Source of the DNA: JANSWY01 sp965228955
GTDB lineage: Bacteria > Bacteroidota > Bacteroidia > Cytophagales > Cyclobacteriaceae
Assembly: GCA_965228955.1 (NCBI GenBank)
Contig: OZ245848.1
Span: 6,200,001 to 6,264,000 of the forward strand
DNA length: 64,000 nt
Direction of reading: 5' to 3'
Below the pieces are notes generated by a model. It saw only the letters and a list, made by a program, of their open reading frames with translations. It was not told where the DNA came from and searched no databases. The translations under genes and the position numbers were made by a program. Numbering within the stretch: position 1 is the stretch's first letter; the number at the start of each line of letters is the position of its first letter. Positions 34,155-43,162 of this stretch are shown piece by piece.

Positions 34155-34568
34155 TTAGTTCATTAATTTAATCAGCCTGCAAATATTGCTATTCTTTTCG
34201 GATTTAAATTCAATTTTATCCATTATTCTTTTGACCAGCATTAATCCGAGTCCACCCTTCCTTTTAGAGTCGACAAGTTCGTGCAAAGTTGGTTCTTTGT
34301 ACTTGTTCATGTCAAAACCAATTCCTTTGTCGGTAATTTCAAAAATTATTGATTTGTTTTTGTTATATGAAATTGAGAGGCTCAGAGATTCATCAGGGTT
34401 GCAGTTGTTGGCGTGGATGATAAGGTTAGCACAAACCTCGTCTACTGCCAGCACCAATTTATGAGCTTCAATCTCTGGGTAGGAGTGTTTCTCCAGGATA
34501 TCGGCTACAAATACCCGAATATCCGGAAGGTTACTTTTGGCACACGATATTTTTAAATTATACTTCAT
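34155..34568 (-). CDS. RsbW-like anti-sigma factor / serine kinase (HATPase)
   Basis: A 137-residue GHKL ATPase. The N box is EVCANLIIHA, the G1 box is DKGIGFDMN and the G2 box is KGGLGLMLVKRIMDKI. In partner switching such kinases bind a sigma factor or other target and phosphorylate a STAS protein. The STAS partner is the neighbouring gene, with an 11-base overlap, and the phosphatase that would reverse the reaction is the gene before that. The final target is not evident. Confidence 0.88.
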   Translation of the reverse strand: MKYNLKISCAKSNLPDIRVFVADILEKHSYPEIEAHKLVLAVDEVCANLIIHANNCNPDESLSLSISYNKNKSIIFEITDKGIGFDMNKYKEPTLHELVDSKRKGGLGLMLVKRIMDKIEFKSEKNSNICRLIKLMN

Positions 34569-34899
34569 TGAGTTCTGCCCTTGCTTTGTCCAAATCTTCT
34601 TTTATGGTTAGGAGTTGGTCAAGGCCTAAAATTTCAAATACATGGAATACCTTTTCATTCAGGCCTGAAAGTACAAGTTTTAAACTGTTGGCATCTAATT
34701 CTTTGAGATAAGACATGAAAACACCTAGACCTGCGGATGAGATATAATTTAACTGTCCAAGATCTACAATGATATTTTTGTTCTTTTCAATTGCTTCCGC
34801 CAAAGCACTATCAAGATGAATTGAAGAACTTGCATCCACATCTCCTATTACCTTAAGGATCTGAACGTTATCTTCCTCCGTATTTGAAATCTCAATCAT
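34558..34899 (-). CDS. STAS-domain anti-anti-sigma factor
   Basis: A 113-residue single STAS domain. NYISSAGLGVFMSYLKEL contains the conserved serine that is phosphorylated by RsbW-type kinases. In the unphosphorylated form it would sequester the kinase encoded next to it. It lies four bases after the SpoIIE phosphatase gene. The trio forms a complete partner-switching module. Confidence 0.9.
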   Translation of the reverse strand: MIEISNTEEDNVQILKVIGDVDASSSIHLDSALAEAIEKNKNIIVDLGQLNYISSAGLGVFMSYLKELDANSLKLVLSGLNEKVFHVFEILGLDQLLTIKEDLDKARAELNEV

Positions 34900-34903
34900 T
34901 CAA

Positions 34904-36952
34904 TCAAAATTTTAATATCACAACTGTGTAATCATCATTTAGGTCAGTTGTGCCTAAAAAATCATACAAGTCTTTAATTATTCCTTCTTTAATCTGAGTT
35001 GGCGCTTGGTGAGAGCTCTTTTCAAGTGACCTTTTGAGACGATCGTATCCAAATTCCTCTCCGTTGGAGTTCGTCGCTTCTGTTATTCCGTCGGTGTATA
35101 AAACGAGTACATCACCTTCAGAATAGTTGAGTTCATTCACTTGAACGTATTTATGAAAGTCAGAGTTTCTCAGGATTCCCAAACCCAACCCTTTATTTTG
35201 AAAATATTCTGTTGTACCATCTTGTTTGCAATAAAATAAAGATGGACAATGCCCAGCCCTTGAAAACTGAATTTGGTTCTTGCTGGTATCGATCAAATAA
35301 AATGATGTTGTAATAAATGAAGTCTTCTCAAGGCACCTGCTCAAGGCACTATTCGCATGAACCAGAAAATCTTTCGGGTTCAAATTGAGCTGACTTAGGC
35401 TGTGGAAGATTCCCTTCATTTGCGACATATGAAACGCCGCAGACGTACCTTTACCAGAAACGTCACCAATAATCAGAGCGTATTTTTCTTCTTCTAATTT
35501 TAATAAATCGTAGTAGTCACCACCAACTTCATCAGCAGCAACGGAATATGCACAAATGTCAAATTTACCATTGTGTTCCAAATCACTTGGTAAAAGTGCT
35601 TGCTGTACTCGCTTTGCGATTTTTAGTTCTTCCTGGTACCGCTCATTTTCAATTGCTTCATTGATAAGACGGAAATTCTCAACAGATATGCTAGCCTGGT
35701 TAACAAATGTGCTAATGATGTTGATCATTTCTTTGTTAAAACCATCCGACACTTCCTTTAATAACACCAAACTTCCTACCTGAGTACTTTTGACCATGAT
35801 TGGTAACACCATGATGGATTTAAATGTTGGGTGTTTTAAGGCTGCAGTAATTTTTTGAGATCCGGGCGAACGGTCGAACTCGGTGCTTAGTATTTTCTTT
35901 ACAGAAGCATTTTTAACTGATATCTTGATATCATTTACTTCGTGTTCTTCAACATTTCTCGTTACAAACGAGTGCTCTCCATCTTCTCCTTCAATCTCCA
36001 GCCATGCTCCATCAGCAAATACCGCACTCATTGAGCTGTCGAGTAATATTTCATATACCTGCTCTTCATTCTGACCAGCAGGAATTGACTGACTAAGTCT
36101 TTGGAAATCCATTGCCTCCTTCAGCTTTCGTTCAAACACTGAGGATGTAGGAAGGTTGAAAATGATTACCAATATTGAGACTACTGCGTAAATGAAGATG
36201 AAGGTAAATATTGCTATAATAAATACCTCATTGAGTAGATCAAGAACTAAAGTGTAGTTCTTCGAGAATGCTGTTAAGTTGGTAAAGAAATGCCAGAGGT
36301 AAATTCCTACAAGAACTATGAAAAGGATACTTTTCCATTTTTGTTTGAAATTTAGATAGGCTACCCACTTTAGATTGAATGATAATACTAATCCCTGCAG
36401 TACCAGGAATACCAGCACAGCATTATAAACAGGATCTAGCTGCTGATAACCGATAATATCGAAAACTAATCCTCCTAATAAAGAATACTCAAACAGATTC
36501 CAGAACTGCATCAAGAGCTTTGACTTCTGATACAGGATTAATTTTTTCCATATAATGAAAGTAGAAACAAGGAAGGCTGTAATCAATCCAATGTTAATGT
36601 GATAGAAAAGATTAATCAGCAAGAGATTGTTGGCAATTGCACTATTTCCAAAAACCATGAAGAATGACCTTATGGCAAGCGATACTATTGTGGTGATTAA
36701 TCCTGTGACAAATACTTTCCAGAGTAAATCCAGGAAATTGAAATTTTCCGCCTTGGTTATTCTATATCTATAAAAGAAGAATAAGGAGAGGATAAAAATT
36801 GTCTGAAGTATCCTGGGGACATAATTTGTAAGTCCTACTGGGAGGTTATTCTTTTGATAGAATAATAGATAAAGATCCAAATAAGTAAATGCCATCCAGG
36901 AAAGGATTCCCAGGATTAAACTGATGCGCATTTTTAACTTATCTGATAACAT
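34904..36952 (-). CDS. Membrane-bound SpoIIE-type PP2C serine phosphatase with GAF domain
   Basis: A 682-residue protein. The first 260 residues hold about seven to eight membrane helices. A GAF domain follows (about 290-435), then a helical linker (KIAKRVQQALLPSDLE) that is typical of RsbU/SpoIIE proteins, and the PP2C domain (EVGGDYYDLL, IGDVSGKGTSAAFHMS, VLYTDGITEA, NDDYTVVIL). The metal-binding aspartates are present. It would dephosphorylate the STAS protein in response to a membrane or small-molecule signal. Confidence 0.93.
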   Translation of the reverse strand: MLSDKLKMRISLILGILSWMAFTYLDLYLLFYQKNNLPVGLTNYVPRILQTIFILSLFFFYRYRITKAENFNFLDLLWKVFVTGLITTIVSLAIRSFFMVFGNSAIANNLLLINLFYHINIGLITAFLVSTFIIWKKLILYQKSKLLMQFWNLFEYSLLGGLVFDIIGYQQLDPVYNAVLVFLVLQGLVLSFNLKWVAYLNFKQKWKSILFIVLVGIYLWHFFTNLTAFSKNYTLVLDLLNEVFIIAIFTFIFIYAVVSILVIIFNLPTSSVFERKLKEAMDFQRLSQSIPAGQNEEQVYEILLDSSMSAVFADGAWLEIEGEDGEHSFVTRNVEEHEVNDIKISVKNASVKKILSTEFDRSPGSQKITAALKHPTFKSIMVLPIMVKSTQVGSLVLLKEVSDGFNKEMINIISTFVNQASISVENFRLINEAIENERYQEELKIAKRVQQALLPSDLEHNGKFDICAYSVAADEVGGDYYDLLKLEEEKYALIIGDVSGKGTSAAFHMSQMKGIFHSLSQLNLNPKDFLVHANSALSRCLEKTSFITTSFYLIDTSKNQIQFSRAGHCPSLFYCKQDGTTEYFQNKGLGLGILRNSDFHKYVQVNELNYSEGDVLVLYTDGITEATNSNGEEFGYDRLKRSLEKSSHQAPTQIKEGIIKDLYDFLGTTDLNDDYTVVILKF

Positions 36953-37004
36953 AAATCGCCGGTAATTTAATCAAAGAAATTTGACCGGTTTCAATACAGT
37001 CTCT

Positions 37005-37050
37005 AAAAAAATTGCCGAATAAAACCATAGTATACGATTTTATCCGGCAA
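37005..37050 (-). terminator. Rho-independent terminator of guaB
   Basis: On the minus strand TTGCCGGATAAAA (37050-37038) pairs with TTTTATTCGGCAA (37024-37012) with one mismatch, and is followed by seven U residues (the A-run at 37005-37011). This sits 25 bases beyond the guaB stop. Confidence 0.75.
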
Positions 37051-37074
37051 AAGATTATTTGGCAGGAAACTCTG

Positions 37075-38547
37075 TTACTTTCTACTGTAGTTTGGAGCTT
37101 CTCTTGTAATCTGAATATCATGAGGGTGACTTTCCACAAAACCAGCACTAGTGATTTTTGTGAACTTTGCAGCTTGAAGTCCTTCAATACTTCCGGCACC
37201 ACAGTATCCCATTCCTGCCTTCAATCCTCCAACCATTTGGTAAAGGACTTCCTGAACAAGACCTTTGTATGGAACTCTTCCTACAATTCCTTCTGGAACC
37301 AATTTTTTGATATCATCTTCAGCATCCTGGAAGTATCTGTCTTTTGAGCCTTCTTCCATAGCTTCTACTGAACCCATTCCTCTGTAACTCTTGAATTTTC
37401 TTCCTTCAAAAAGGATTACTTCTCCCGGTGCTTCTTCAGTTCCTGCTAGTAGTGATCCAATCATAACTGTACTAGCTCCGGCAGCTATTGCTTTTACCAT
37501 GTCTCCTGAGAATCTGATTCCACCATCAGCGATGATAGGAACTCCGGCCTTTAATCCGGCTTTTGCACTTTCATATACAGCAGATAATTGAGGAACACCA
37601 ACACCAGCTACAACCCTTGTTGTACAAATACTTCCTGGTCCAACACCCACTTTAATTGCATCTGCTCCCGCTTCTATCAAAGCTTGTGATGCCTCAGCAG
37701 TAGCAACATTTCCTACGATAAGATCAAGGTCTGGGTAATGGGTTTTGACTTTCTTAGCCATATCAATCACCCCTTTCGAGTGGCCATGGGCAGTGTCAAT
37801 ACTCACGATATCAACACCCGCAGCAAGAAGTGCATCTATTCTGTCATTGATGTCTTCAGTTACACCAACTGCTGCGCCAACTCTTAGTCTTCCATACTCA
37901 TCTTTACAGGCATTTGGTCTATCCTTATTTTTAAGAATATCACGGTAGGTGATCAATCCTGTTAGTTTGCCCTGGCTATCAACAATTGGAAGTTTTTCAA
38001 TTTTATACTGTTGAAGAATTCCTTCAGCTTTTTCTAAACTTATTTCTCCATCAGCTTTGATAAGATTCTCTTTTGTCATGATATCCTTTACCGGAGTTTT
38101 CATGTTCTTCTGGAATCTCAGGTCTCTATTGGTGATAATTCCGATTAGCTTATTGTCTTTATCAACTACCGGAATTCCCCCAATTTTATGTTCACGCATA
38201 ATTTTCTCTGCATCACCTGCAGTTGCGTCAATATTTAAGGTCACCGGATCAAGGATCATTCCACTTTGAGAACGCTTTACTTTTCGCACTTGCGCAGCTT
38301 GACGTTCGATCGACATGTTTTTGTGAATGATTCCAAGACCTCCCTCAAGGGCCATAGATATAGCTAGACCTGCTTCGGTAACAGTATCCATAGCAGCTGA
38401 AACAAGTGGAATATTTAGTTTGATATTTCTGGTTAACCAAGAAGAGGTATCAGTGTCTCTAGGAAGAACATCTGAGTAACCAGGAAGCAATAAAACATCA
38501 TCGTATGTTAGTGCTTCGTAAAGGAATTTTGAATTGTCAAGGCTCAT
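37075..38547 (-). CDS. guaB: IMP dehydrogenase
   Basis: A 490-residue enzyme of standard length. It has the TIM-barrel core split by a CBS pair (about residues 97-220; GGIPVVDKDNKLIGIITNRD and KLPIVDSQGKLTGLITYRD). The catalytic loop GPGSICTTR contains the active-site cysteine. It oxidises IMP to XMP in guanine nucleotide synthesis. The start MSLDNSKFLYEALTYDD is chosen by family convention; the upstream in-frame ATG would place the start before the likely promoter. Confidence 0.97.
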   Translation of the reverse strand: MSLDNSKFLYEALTYDDVLLLPGYSDVLPRDTDTSSWLTRNIKLNIPLVSAAMDTVTEAGLAISMALEGGLGIIHKNMSIERQAAQVRKVKRSQSGMILDPVTLNIDATAGDAEKIMREHKIGGIPVVDKDNKLIGIITNRDLRFQKNMKTPVKDIMTKENLIKADGEISLEKAEGILQQYKIEKLPIVDSQGKLTGLITYRDILKNKDRPNACKDEYGRLRVGAAVGVTEDINDRIDALLAAGVDIVSIDTAHGHSKGVIDMAKKVKTHYPDLDLIVGNVATAEASQALIEAGADAIKVGVGPGSICTTRVVAGVGVPQLSAVYESAKAGLKAGVPIIADGGIRFSGDMVKAIAAGASTVMIGSLLAGTEEAPGEVILFEGRKFKSYRGMGSVEAMEEGSKDRYFQDAEDDIKKLVPEGIVGRVPYKGLVQEVLYQMVGGLKAGMGYCGAGSIEGLQAAKFTKITSAGFVESHPHDIQITREAPNYSRK

Positions 38548-38582
38548 GTGCAAATAATATTTACTTGTTATTATTTGCCGGG

Positions 38583-38590
38583 CAAAATTA
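38583..38590 (-). promoter_or_regulatory. -7 element of the guaB promoter
   Basis: On the minus strand the bases read TAATTTTG, a fit to TAnnTTTG, about 36 bases before the guaB ATG. No strong -33 element is seen. This supports the shorter guaB start. Confidence 0.45.
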
Positions 38591-38640
38591 GATACATTGC
38601 GACACATTATAAAAGTAATTTCAAAAATTAATTTTTAATA

Positions 38641-39276
38641 ATGGAATATATTATCTCCGGGATAGTAGAAGGAGTCGCAGAAACGTCAGTTTTGGAATGG
38701 ATAGCTGTAGCAATGGGTTTACTTAGTGTTTGGTTTAGCATGCGTCAAAATATACTAGTTTATCCAACCGGAATCATCAGCGTTTTGATTTACATATACA
38801 TCTTGTTGCAGCCAAGTGTACGACTTTTTGCAGATGCTGGAGTACAGGGTTATTACTTCATAATGAGTGTATATGGATGGTACCACTGGAAAGACACAAA
38901 GGACCAGGCAAATCAGATACCGATTACAATAAATGATAAAAACGAAAATTGGATAACGGTTGCCATTTTGATTGGTTCATTCATCGTTCTTGCGATCATC
39001 CTATCCAATTTTACAACTAGTGATGTTCCTATCTGGGATGCGACTACTACATGCTTTGCTATAACCGGAATGTGGTTGATGGCCCGGAAGAAATTGGAAA
39101 ACTGGATTGCCTGGATAATTACTGATGTAATATCTGTTCCATTATACTTTTACAAAGGGCTTGTACTCTCAAGCTTTATGTATCTCGTTTTTACAGTTTT
39201 TGCAATATGGGGTTATTTTGTCTGGAGAAAAGCGTACCATGAACTCAATCAAGAAAATAGCTATAGTAGGGCCTGA
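38641..39276 (+). CDS. PnuC-family vitamin transporter (NMN/NR or thiamin)
   Basis: A 211-residue protein with about seven membrane helices. SMRQNILVYPTGIISVLIYI and the aromatic FIMSVYGWYHW are typical of PnuC transporters. PnuC carries nicotinamide riboside; the related PnuT of Bacteroidota carries thiamin. The next gene encodes a NadR-like kinase, which favours nicotinamide riboside, but a TPP riboswitch and thiamin receptor follow, which favours thiamin. The choice is left open. The gene overlaps the kinase gene by 38 bases. Confidence 0.85.
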   Translation: MEYIISGIVEGVAETSVLEWIAVAMGLLSVWFSMRQNILVYPTGIISVLIYIYILLQPSVRLFADAGVQGYYFIMSVYGWYHWKDTKDQANQIPITINDKNENWITVAILIGSFIVLAIILSNFTTSDVPIWDATTTCFAITGMWLMARKKLENWIAWIITDVISVPLYFYKGLVLSSFMYLVFTVFAIWGYFVWRKAYHELNQENSYSRA

Positions 39277-39766
39277 GTCTTCAGGTAAAACAACATTGGC
39301 ACAACAGTTGGCTCAGGAACTAAATGATCCCTGGGTTGAAGAGTACGCCAGAGAATATCTTACAAATCTTGGGAGACCATATGATGAGTCGGATCTTGTT
39401 GAGATAGCAAAAGGTCAGGTTAATTCTGAAAGAGAAGCTGCTTCAAAAGCTTCAAAATACGTGATTTGTGATACAGATATGGTGGTGATTAGAATTTGGA
39501 GTCTTGAGAAGTTTGGAGATATATCCAGTAGCCTTGAAACTCAAATGAATTCAGAGATTCCTGCAGATATCTACTTACTTACCGACCCTAACATTCCCTG
39601 GGAGTACGATCCTTTAAGAGAAAACCCGTATGATCGTCAATATTTATTTGATCAGTACAAATTCTATCTGAGGAACGGTGGATTTCGGTTCAAAATCATT
39701 TCGGGCTCTAAAGAGGACCGTTTACAATTAGCTCTGGAAGCAGTCAAATACATGGATTCACTTTAG
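39239..39766 (+). CDS. NadR-like P-loop kinase (nicotinamide riboside kinase type)
   Basis: A 175-residue protein with Walker A GPESSGKTTLAQQLA (about residues 10-24) and VEEYAREYLTNLG, as in the ribosylnicotinamide kinase domain of NadR. The N-terminal adenylyltransferase domain of full NadR is absent. It would trap the vitamin imported by the adjacent PnuC-type transporter by phosphorylation. The start MNSIKKIAIVGPES is chosen because the P-loop is then near the N-terminus; a longer frame upstream lies inside the transporter gene. Whether the substrate is nicotinamide riboside or thiamin is uncertain. Confidence 0.82.
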   Translation: MNSIKKIAIVGPESSGKTTLAQQLAQELNDPWVEEYAREYLTNLGRPYDESDLVEIAKGQVNSEREAASKASKYVICDTDMVVIRIWSLEKFGDISSSLETQMNSEIPADIYLLTDPNIPWEYDPLRENPYDRQYLFDQYKFYLRNGGFRFKIISGSKEDRLQLALEAVKYMDSL

Positions 39767-39789
39767 TTTAGTTTTTCTTGCATACATTT

Positions 39790-39893
39790 GCGTCCAAATA
39801 GGGGTGCCTATTCTGATTATCGGAATGATTACAGGCTGAGATTATACCCATTGAACCTGTCCGGGTAATGCCGGGAAGGGAATGAGTGATAAA
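39790..39893 (+). promoter_or_regulatory. TPP (THI-element) riboswitch aptamer
   Basis: The conserved pieces appear in order: AGGGGTGCCT, GGCTGAGAT, ATACCCATTGAACCTG, and CCGGGTAATGCCGGGAAGGG. These match the thiamin pyrophosphate aptamer, with a short variable helix near 39810-39828. It stands about 60 bases before the TonB receptor gene and should repress that gene, and the gene behind it, when TPP is plentiful. Confidence 0.95.
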
Positions 39894-39901
39894 CAAGTTT
39901 G

Positions 39902-39931
39902 CAGCGACTTACCCCGTTGGCTGTTTTGTTT
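39902..39931 (+). terminator. Putative expression-platform terminator of the TPP riboswitch
   Basis: CAGCGAC (39902-39908) and GTTGGCTG (39916-39923) pair across the loop TTACCCC and are followed by TTTTGTTT. The loop bases TTACCC (39909-39914) are complementary to GGGTAA inside the aptamer (39863-39868). A switch between aptamer folding with termination and an antiterminating pairing is therefore possible. Confidence 0.55.
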
Positions 39932-39951
39932 AACAATTAAAATTATCTGAA

Positions 39952-42402
39952 ATGTACAAAATACTATTGACTGGTATCTTGCTGGGAGTGGCGATATTAG
40001 TACACGGACAAAATTTCCAATATCAGGGAAGAGTGACAGATGCTGAGACTGGAGAGCCATTATTAGGTGCACTGGTTACGGTCAAAGGAACAACAACAGG
40101 ATCCAGAACTGACTATGACGGATACTTCCAGGTTGATTGGAAAGAGGAGAAGGCAGTGCTGGAAATCAGCTATCTTGGATTTGCAAAGACTGAGGTGGCA
40201 GCTGAAAGTGGAAATACAATTAGTATTGCATTGAAATCAGCTTATCGATTAGATGAGGTGGTGATAAAGGGCACAAGAGCTGGAAAATACACACCAGTGA
40301 CGTATTCCAATGTAAATCAAGAAGAAATTGAAGACCAAAACTATGGACAGGATCTTACTTATCTGTTGCGATGGACTCCAAGTTTGGTGGCAACATCGGA
40401 TGCTGGAGCAGGTGTTGGTTACACCGGAGTAAGAGTCAGAGGATCGGATGCAACCAGGATCAATGTTACTATCAATGGGATTCCAGTTAATGATTCTGAA
40501 TCTCATGGTGTATTTTGGGTAAACATGCCTGACTTAGCTTCATCAATCAATAATATTCAGGTTCAAAGAGGAGTGGGAACTTCAACTAACGGAGCTGCAG
40601 CTTTTGGAGCAACCGTAAATTTGGAAACAAATTTCCCGCCAGCTGAGAGTTTTGCTGAAGTAAACAATTCTTTTGGTTCTTTCAATACCAGAAAGCACAC
40701 TGTTATTTACAATACAGGATTAATAGATGATAAATGGTCTTTTGAAGGAAGACTTTCAAGAATTAATTCCGACGGATATATTGATAGAGCATCTGCGAAC
40801 CTTAAGTCATTCTATTTGTCTGGAGGTTATTATGGAGACAATACTGTAATCAAAGCTTTGGCATTTGGAGGAAAGGAAATTACATATCAATCATGGTATG
40901 GAACTCCTCAGGCAAGAATTGAAAATGATGAGGCAGGAATGCTGGAAGTAGCAGCAAATAATGGGTTCTCTCAGGCACAGACAGATAACCTTTTGAATTC
41001 CGGGAGAACTTACAATTTCTACGAGTATGACAACCAGGTTGATAATTATCAGCAGGATCATTATCAGTTGCATCTAAGCCAGAAACTGGGAGCTTCTTTA
41101 ACTGGGAATGTCTCTTTTCACTGGACGGTAGGACAAGGTTTCTTCGAAGAGTTTAAGGATGATGAAGACCTTGAAGATTACAAGATCTCTCCAATCACAA
41201 TAGGTGGAACTACGATAGAAAGTACAGATCTAATCAGAAGAAGGTGGTTGGACAATGACTTTTATGGTTTGACCTATACATTTGATTATGCCATCAACTC
41301 CAACTCAAATCTATTAGTAGGTGGAGGATACAATACATACAAAGGAGATCACTTTGGGGAAGTTATTTGGGCGAGAAACGCTGGAGATAGCGATATCAGA
41401 CATCAATACTATTTCAGTGATGCAACAAAGAATGATTTTAATGTATTCACAAAACTCAACTATGGAGTAAGCGATAAGCTTAATTTATTCGCTGATCTCC
41501 AGATAAGAACTATTGATTATGTAACAGCTGGAGATGATAATGATGGCCAATTAATCGATGTTGATGAGAATTATGCTTTCTTCAATCCTAAAGTAGGAGC
41601 TACATATCAATTCTCTCCAACGACTCAGGCATACGTTAGCTTCGCGGTTGGAAACAGAGAGCCAGTAAGAAGTGACTTTACTGATAACCCAACAGATAAC
41701 ATTCCTGAAGCGGAAACTTTGAATAACCTGGAATTAGGATTCAGAAAAGTTGAGTCGGATTTCACTTATTCTGTGAACTATTTCTACATGGGATATGAGA
41801 ATCAATTGATTGTTACAGGGGAATTAAATGATGTTGGAGCAAATATCAGAACTAATGTTCCTGACAGTTACAGAACCGGAATTGAACTTCAGGCAGGAGT
41901 TGCTCTTGCAGATCCGTTGTTGCTAAATGTTAATGCAACGTTTAGTCAAAACAGAATCAAGAACTTTACTGAAGTGCTTTACGATTACGGTACAGCCTTT
42001 GATGAATTTAACATTATCGAAAATAACTTCACAGATACTGATATTGCATTTTCACCTTCTGTTGTTTCAGGAGCTCAATTGATCTACACACCTGTGAAAA
42101 ACTTCAATGTTGCTCTATTATCAAAGTATGTTAGCAAGCAATATTTGGACAACACTTCTAATGAAGATAGAGTCATTGATGCCTATTTTGTGAGTGATCT
42201 TAGATTTGATTACAGCTTTACAACGGATGTTATTAAGGAGGTAAGGCTTGGACTTTTAGTCAATAATTTGTTCGGACAGGAATATGTATCGAACGGATAT
42301 ACTTTCGGTTATTCAGGTGGACCAGATTTCAATGTGAGGGAGAATTATTTTTATCCACAGGCATTAACTAATTTCATGGCTTCATTATCGTTGAGGTTTT
42401 AA
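39952..42402 (+). CDS. TonB-dependent receptor for thiamin (or a thiamin precursor)
   Basis: An 816-residue outer-membrane receptor. It has a signal peptide (AILVHGQ), a carboxypeptidase-like regulatory domain (GRVTDAETGEPLLGALVTVKG), a plug domain (RWTPSLVATSD...GVRVRGSDATRINVTINGIPV) and a beta-barrel ending in NFMASLSLRF with the C-terminal aromatic residue. No SusD partner is next to it. Control by the TPP riboswitch directly upstream is the basis for assigning thiamin as ligand. Confidence 0.92.
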   Translation: MYKILLTGILLGVAILVHGQNFQYQGRVTDAETGEPLLGALVTVKGTTTGSRTDYDGYFQVDWKEEKAVLEISYLGFAKTEVAAESGNTISIALKSAYRLDEVVIKGTRAGKYTPVTYSNVNQEEIEDQNYGQDLTYLLRWTPSLVATSDAGAGVGYTGVRVRGSDATRINVTINGIPVNDSESHGVFWVNMPDLASSINNIQVQRGVGTSTNGAAAFGATVNLETNFPPAESFAEVNNSFGSFNTRKHTVIYNTGLIDDKWSFEGRLSRINSDGYIDRASANLKSFYLSGGYYGDNTVIKALAFGGKEITYQSWYGTPQARIENDEAGMLEVAANNGFSQAQTDNLLNSGRTYNFYEYDNQVDNYQQDHYQLHLSQKLGASLTGNVSFHWTVGQGFFEEFKDDEDLEDYKISPITIGGTTIESTDLIRRRWLDNDFYGLTYTFDYAINSNSNLLVGGGYNTYKGDHFGEVIWARNAGDSDIRHQYYFSDATKNDFNVFTKLNYGVSDKLNLFADLQIRTIDYVTAGDDNDGQLIDVDENYAFFNPKVGATYQFSPTTQAYVSFAVGNREPVRSDFTDNPTDNIPEAETLNNLELGFRKVESDFTYSVNYFYMGYENQLIVTGELNDVGANIRTNVPDSYRTGIELQAGVALADPLLLNVNATFSQNRIKNFTEVLYDYGTAFDEFNIIENNFTDTDIAFSPSVVSGAQLIYTPVKNFNVALLSKYVSKQYLDNTSNEDRVIDAYFVSDLRFDYSFTTDVIKEVRLGLLVNNLFGQEYVSNGYTFGYSGGPDFNVRENYFYPQALTNFMASLSLRF

Positions 42403-42415
42403 GCATATTTAAGGT

Positions 42416-43036
42416 GTGTCTTCACATCATATCATAAGAGAAAAACAAGAACCGGCCCTGGTACTTCATGATTTGGATAATATCAACATGGAGTACCTGG
42501 GTCAACTTCTGGAATGGTCTCCAACTATCGTTGCACTGGAGCAATGTCTTGAAGCTACTGACATAGTAGGTATAAAGGTTGACTATTCAATCGTTCACCC
42601 TGCCAATCTTGAAAAATGGCAGGAAACTCTTCAGCAAGGTCCAGTTACATTTTCTGCCAGCGATTCTCCATCAATTTATAATGCAGTAAAACTCCTCACT
42701 GATAAAGGACATGAAGCAGTTAACATCATTGCAGACAAATTGACAACAGAGGACTTTAAGCAGATCGTAAATGCACAATTAATTCCAGATATTAGTCTGA
42801 TAAAAGCTTCTCAAAAGATCCTTCTTCAGCATTCAAATAGTTTTAAAAAATGGTACGCAAAAGGGGAGAAAGTACAGGTATTATCGTTAGGGGATGAATT
42901 AGCGATCACTTCAAGGGGATTCGAATCTAATGTTCAGAATTGTTCTGGCAAGACCCACGAATTTGAAACGTCTCGAGAAGGAGAAATTGAGTTAACCTCA
43001 GATAGTTCGTCATTTCTAATTGTCGAGAATTTATAA
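42416..43036 (+). CDS. Thiamin pyrophosphokinase-like protein without the canonical catalytic motif
   Basis: A 206-residue protein starting at GTG, 14 bases after the receptor gene and so under the same riboswitch. Its order of segments resembles thiamin pyrophosphokinase: PALVLHDLD at the N-terminus, then a VDYSIVHP region where the GDxDS loop is expected, then SDSPSIYNAVKLLTDKGHEAVNII, which corresponds to the helix after the TD motif. The aspartates of the GDxDS loop and the K-D-x-T-D motif are not seen. It may be a divergent enzyme or a non-catalytic relative; the assignment relies largely on context. Confidence 0.55.
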   Translation: MSSHHIIREKQEPALVLHDLDNINMEYLGQLLEWSPTIVALEQCLEATDIVGIKVDYSIVHPANLEKWQETLQQGPVTFSASDSPSIYNAVKLLTDKGHEAVNIIADKLTTEDFKQIVNAQLIPDISLIKASQKILLQHSNSFKKWYAKGEKVQVLSLGDELAITSRGFESNVQNCSGKTHEFETSREGEIELTSDSSSFLIVENL

Positions 43037-43162
43037 GGTTTTCAGATTTAATGAATGTTACTCTTATGCAACATGTTGATAATCAATCAATTTCTTTATT
43101 GAAGTTAAACAACTGTGCTAAAAATTGGTTATCTTATAGAACAAACCAGCATTCAATAAGCT

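Noticed and set aside
38548..38607. 20-residue N-terminal extension of guaB
   Set aside because: The family starts at MSLDNSKF-like sequence, and the extension would overlap the likely promoter.
39161..39238. 26-residue extension of the NadR-like kinase into the transporter gene
   Set aside because: The extension is out-of-frame transporter sequence, and the P-loop is at its usual distance from the shorter start.
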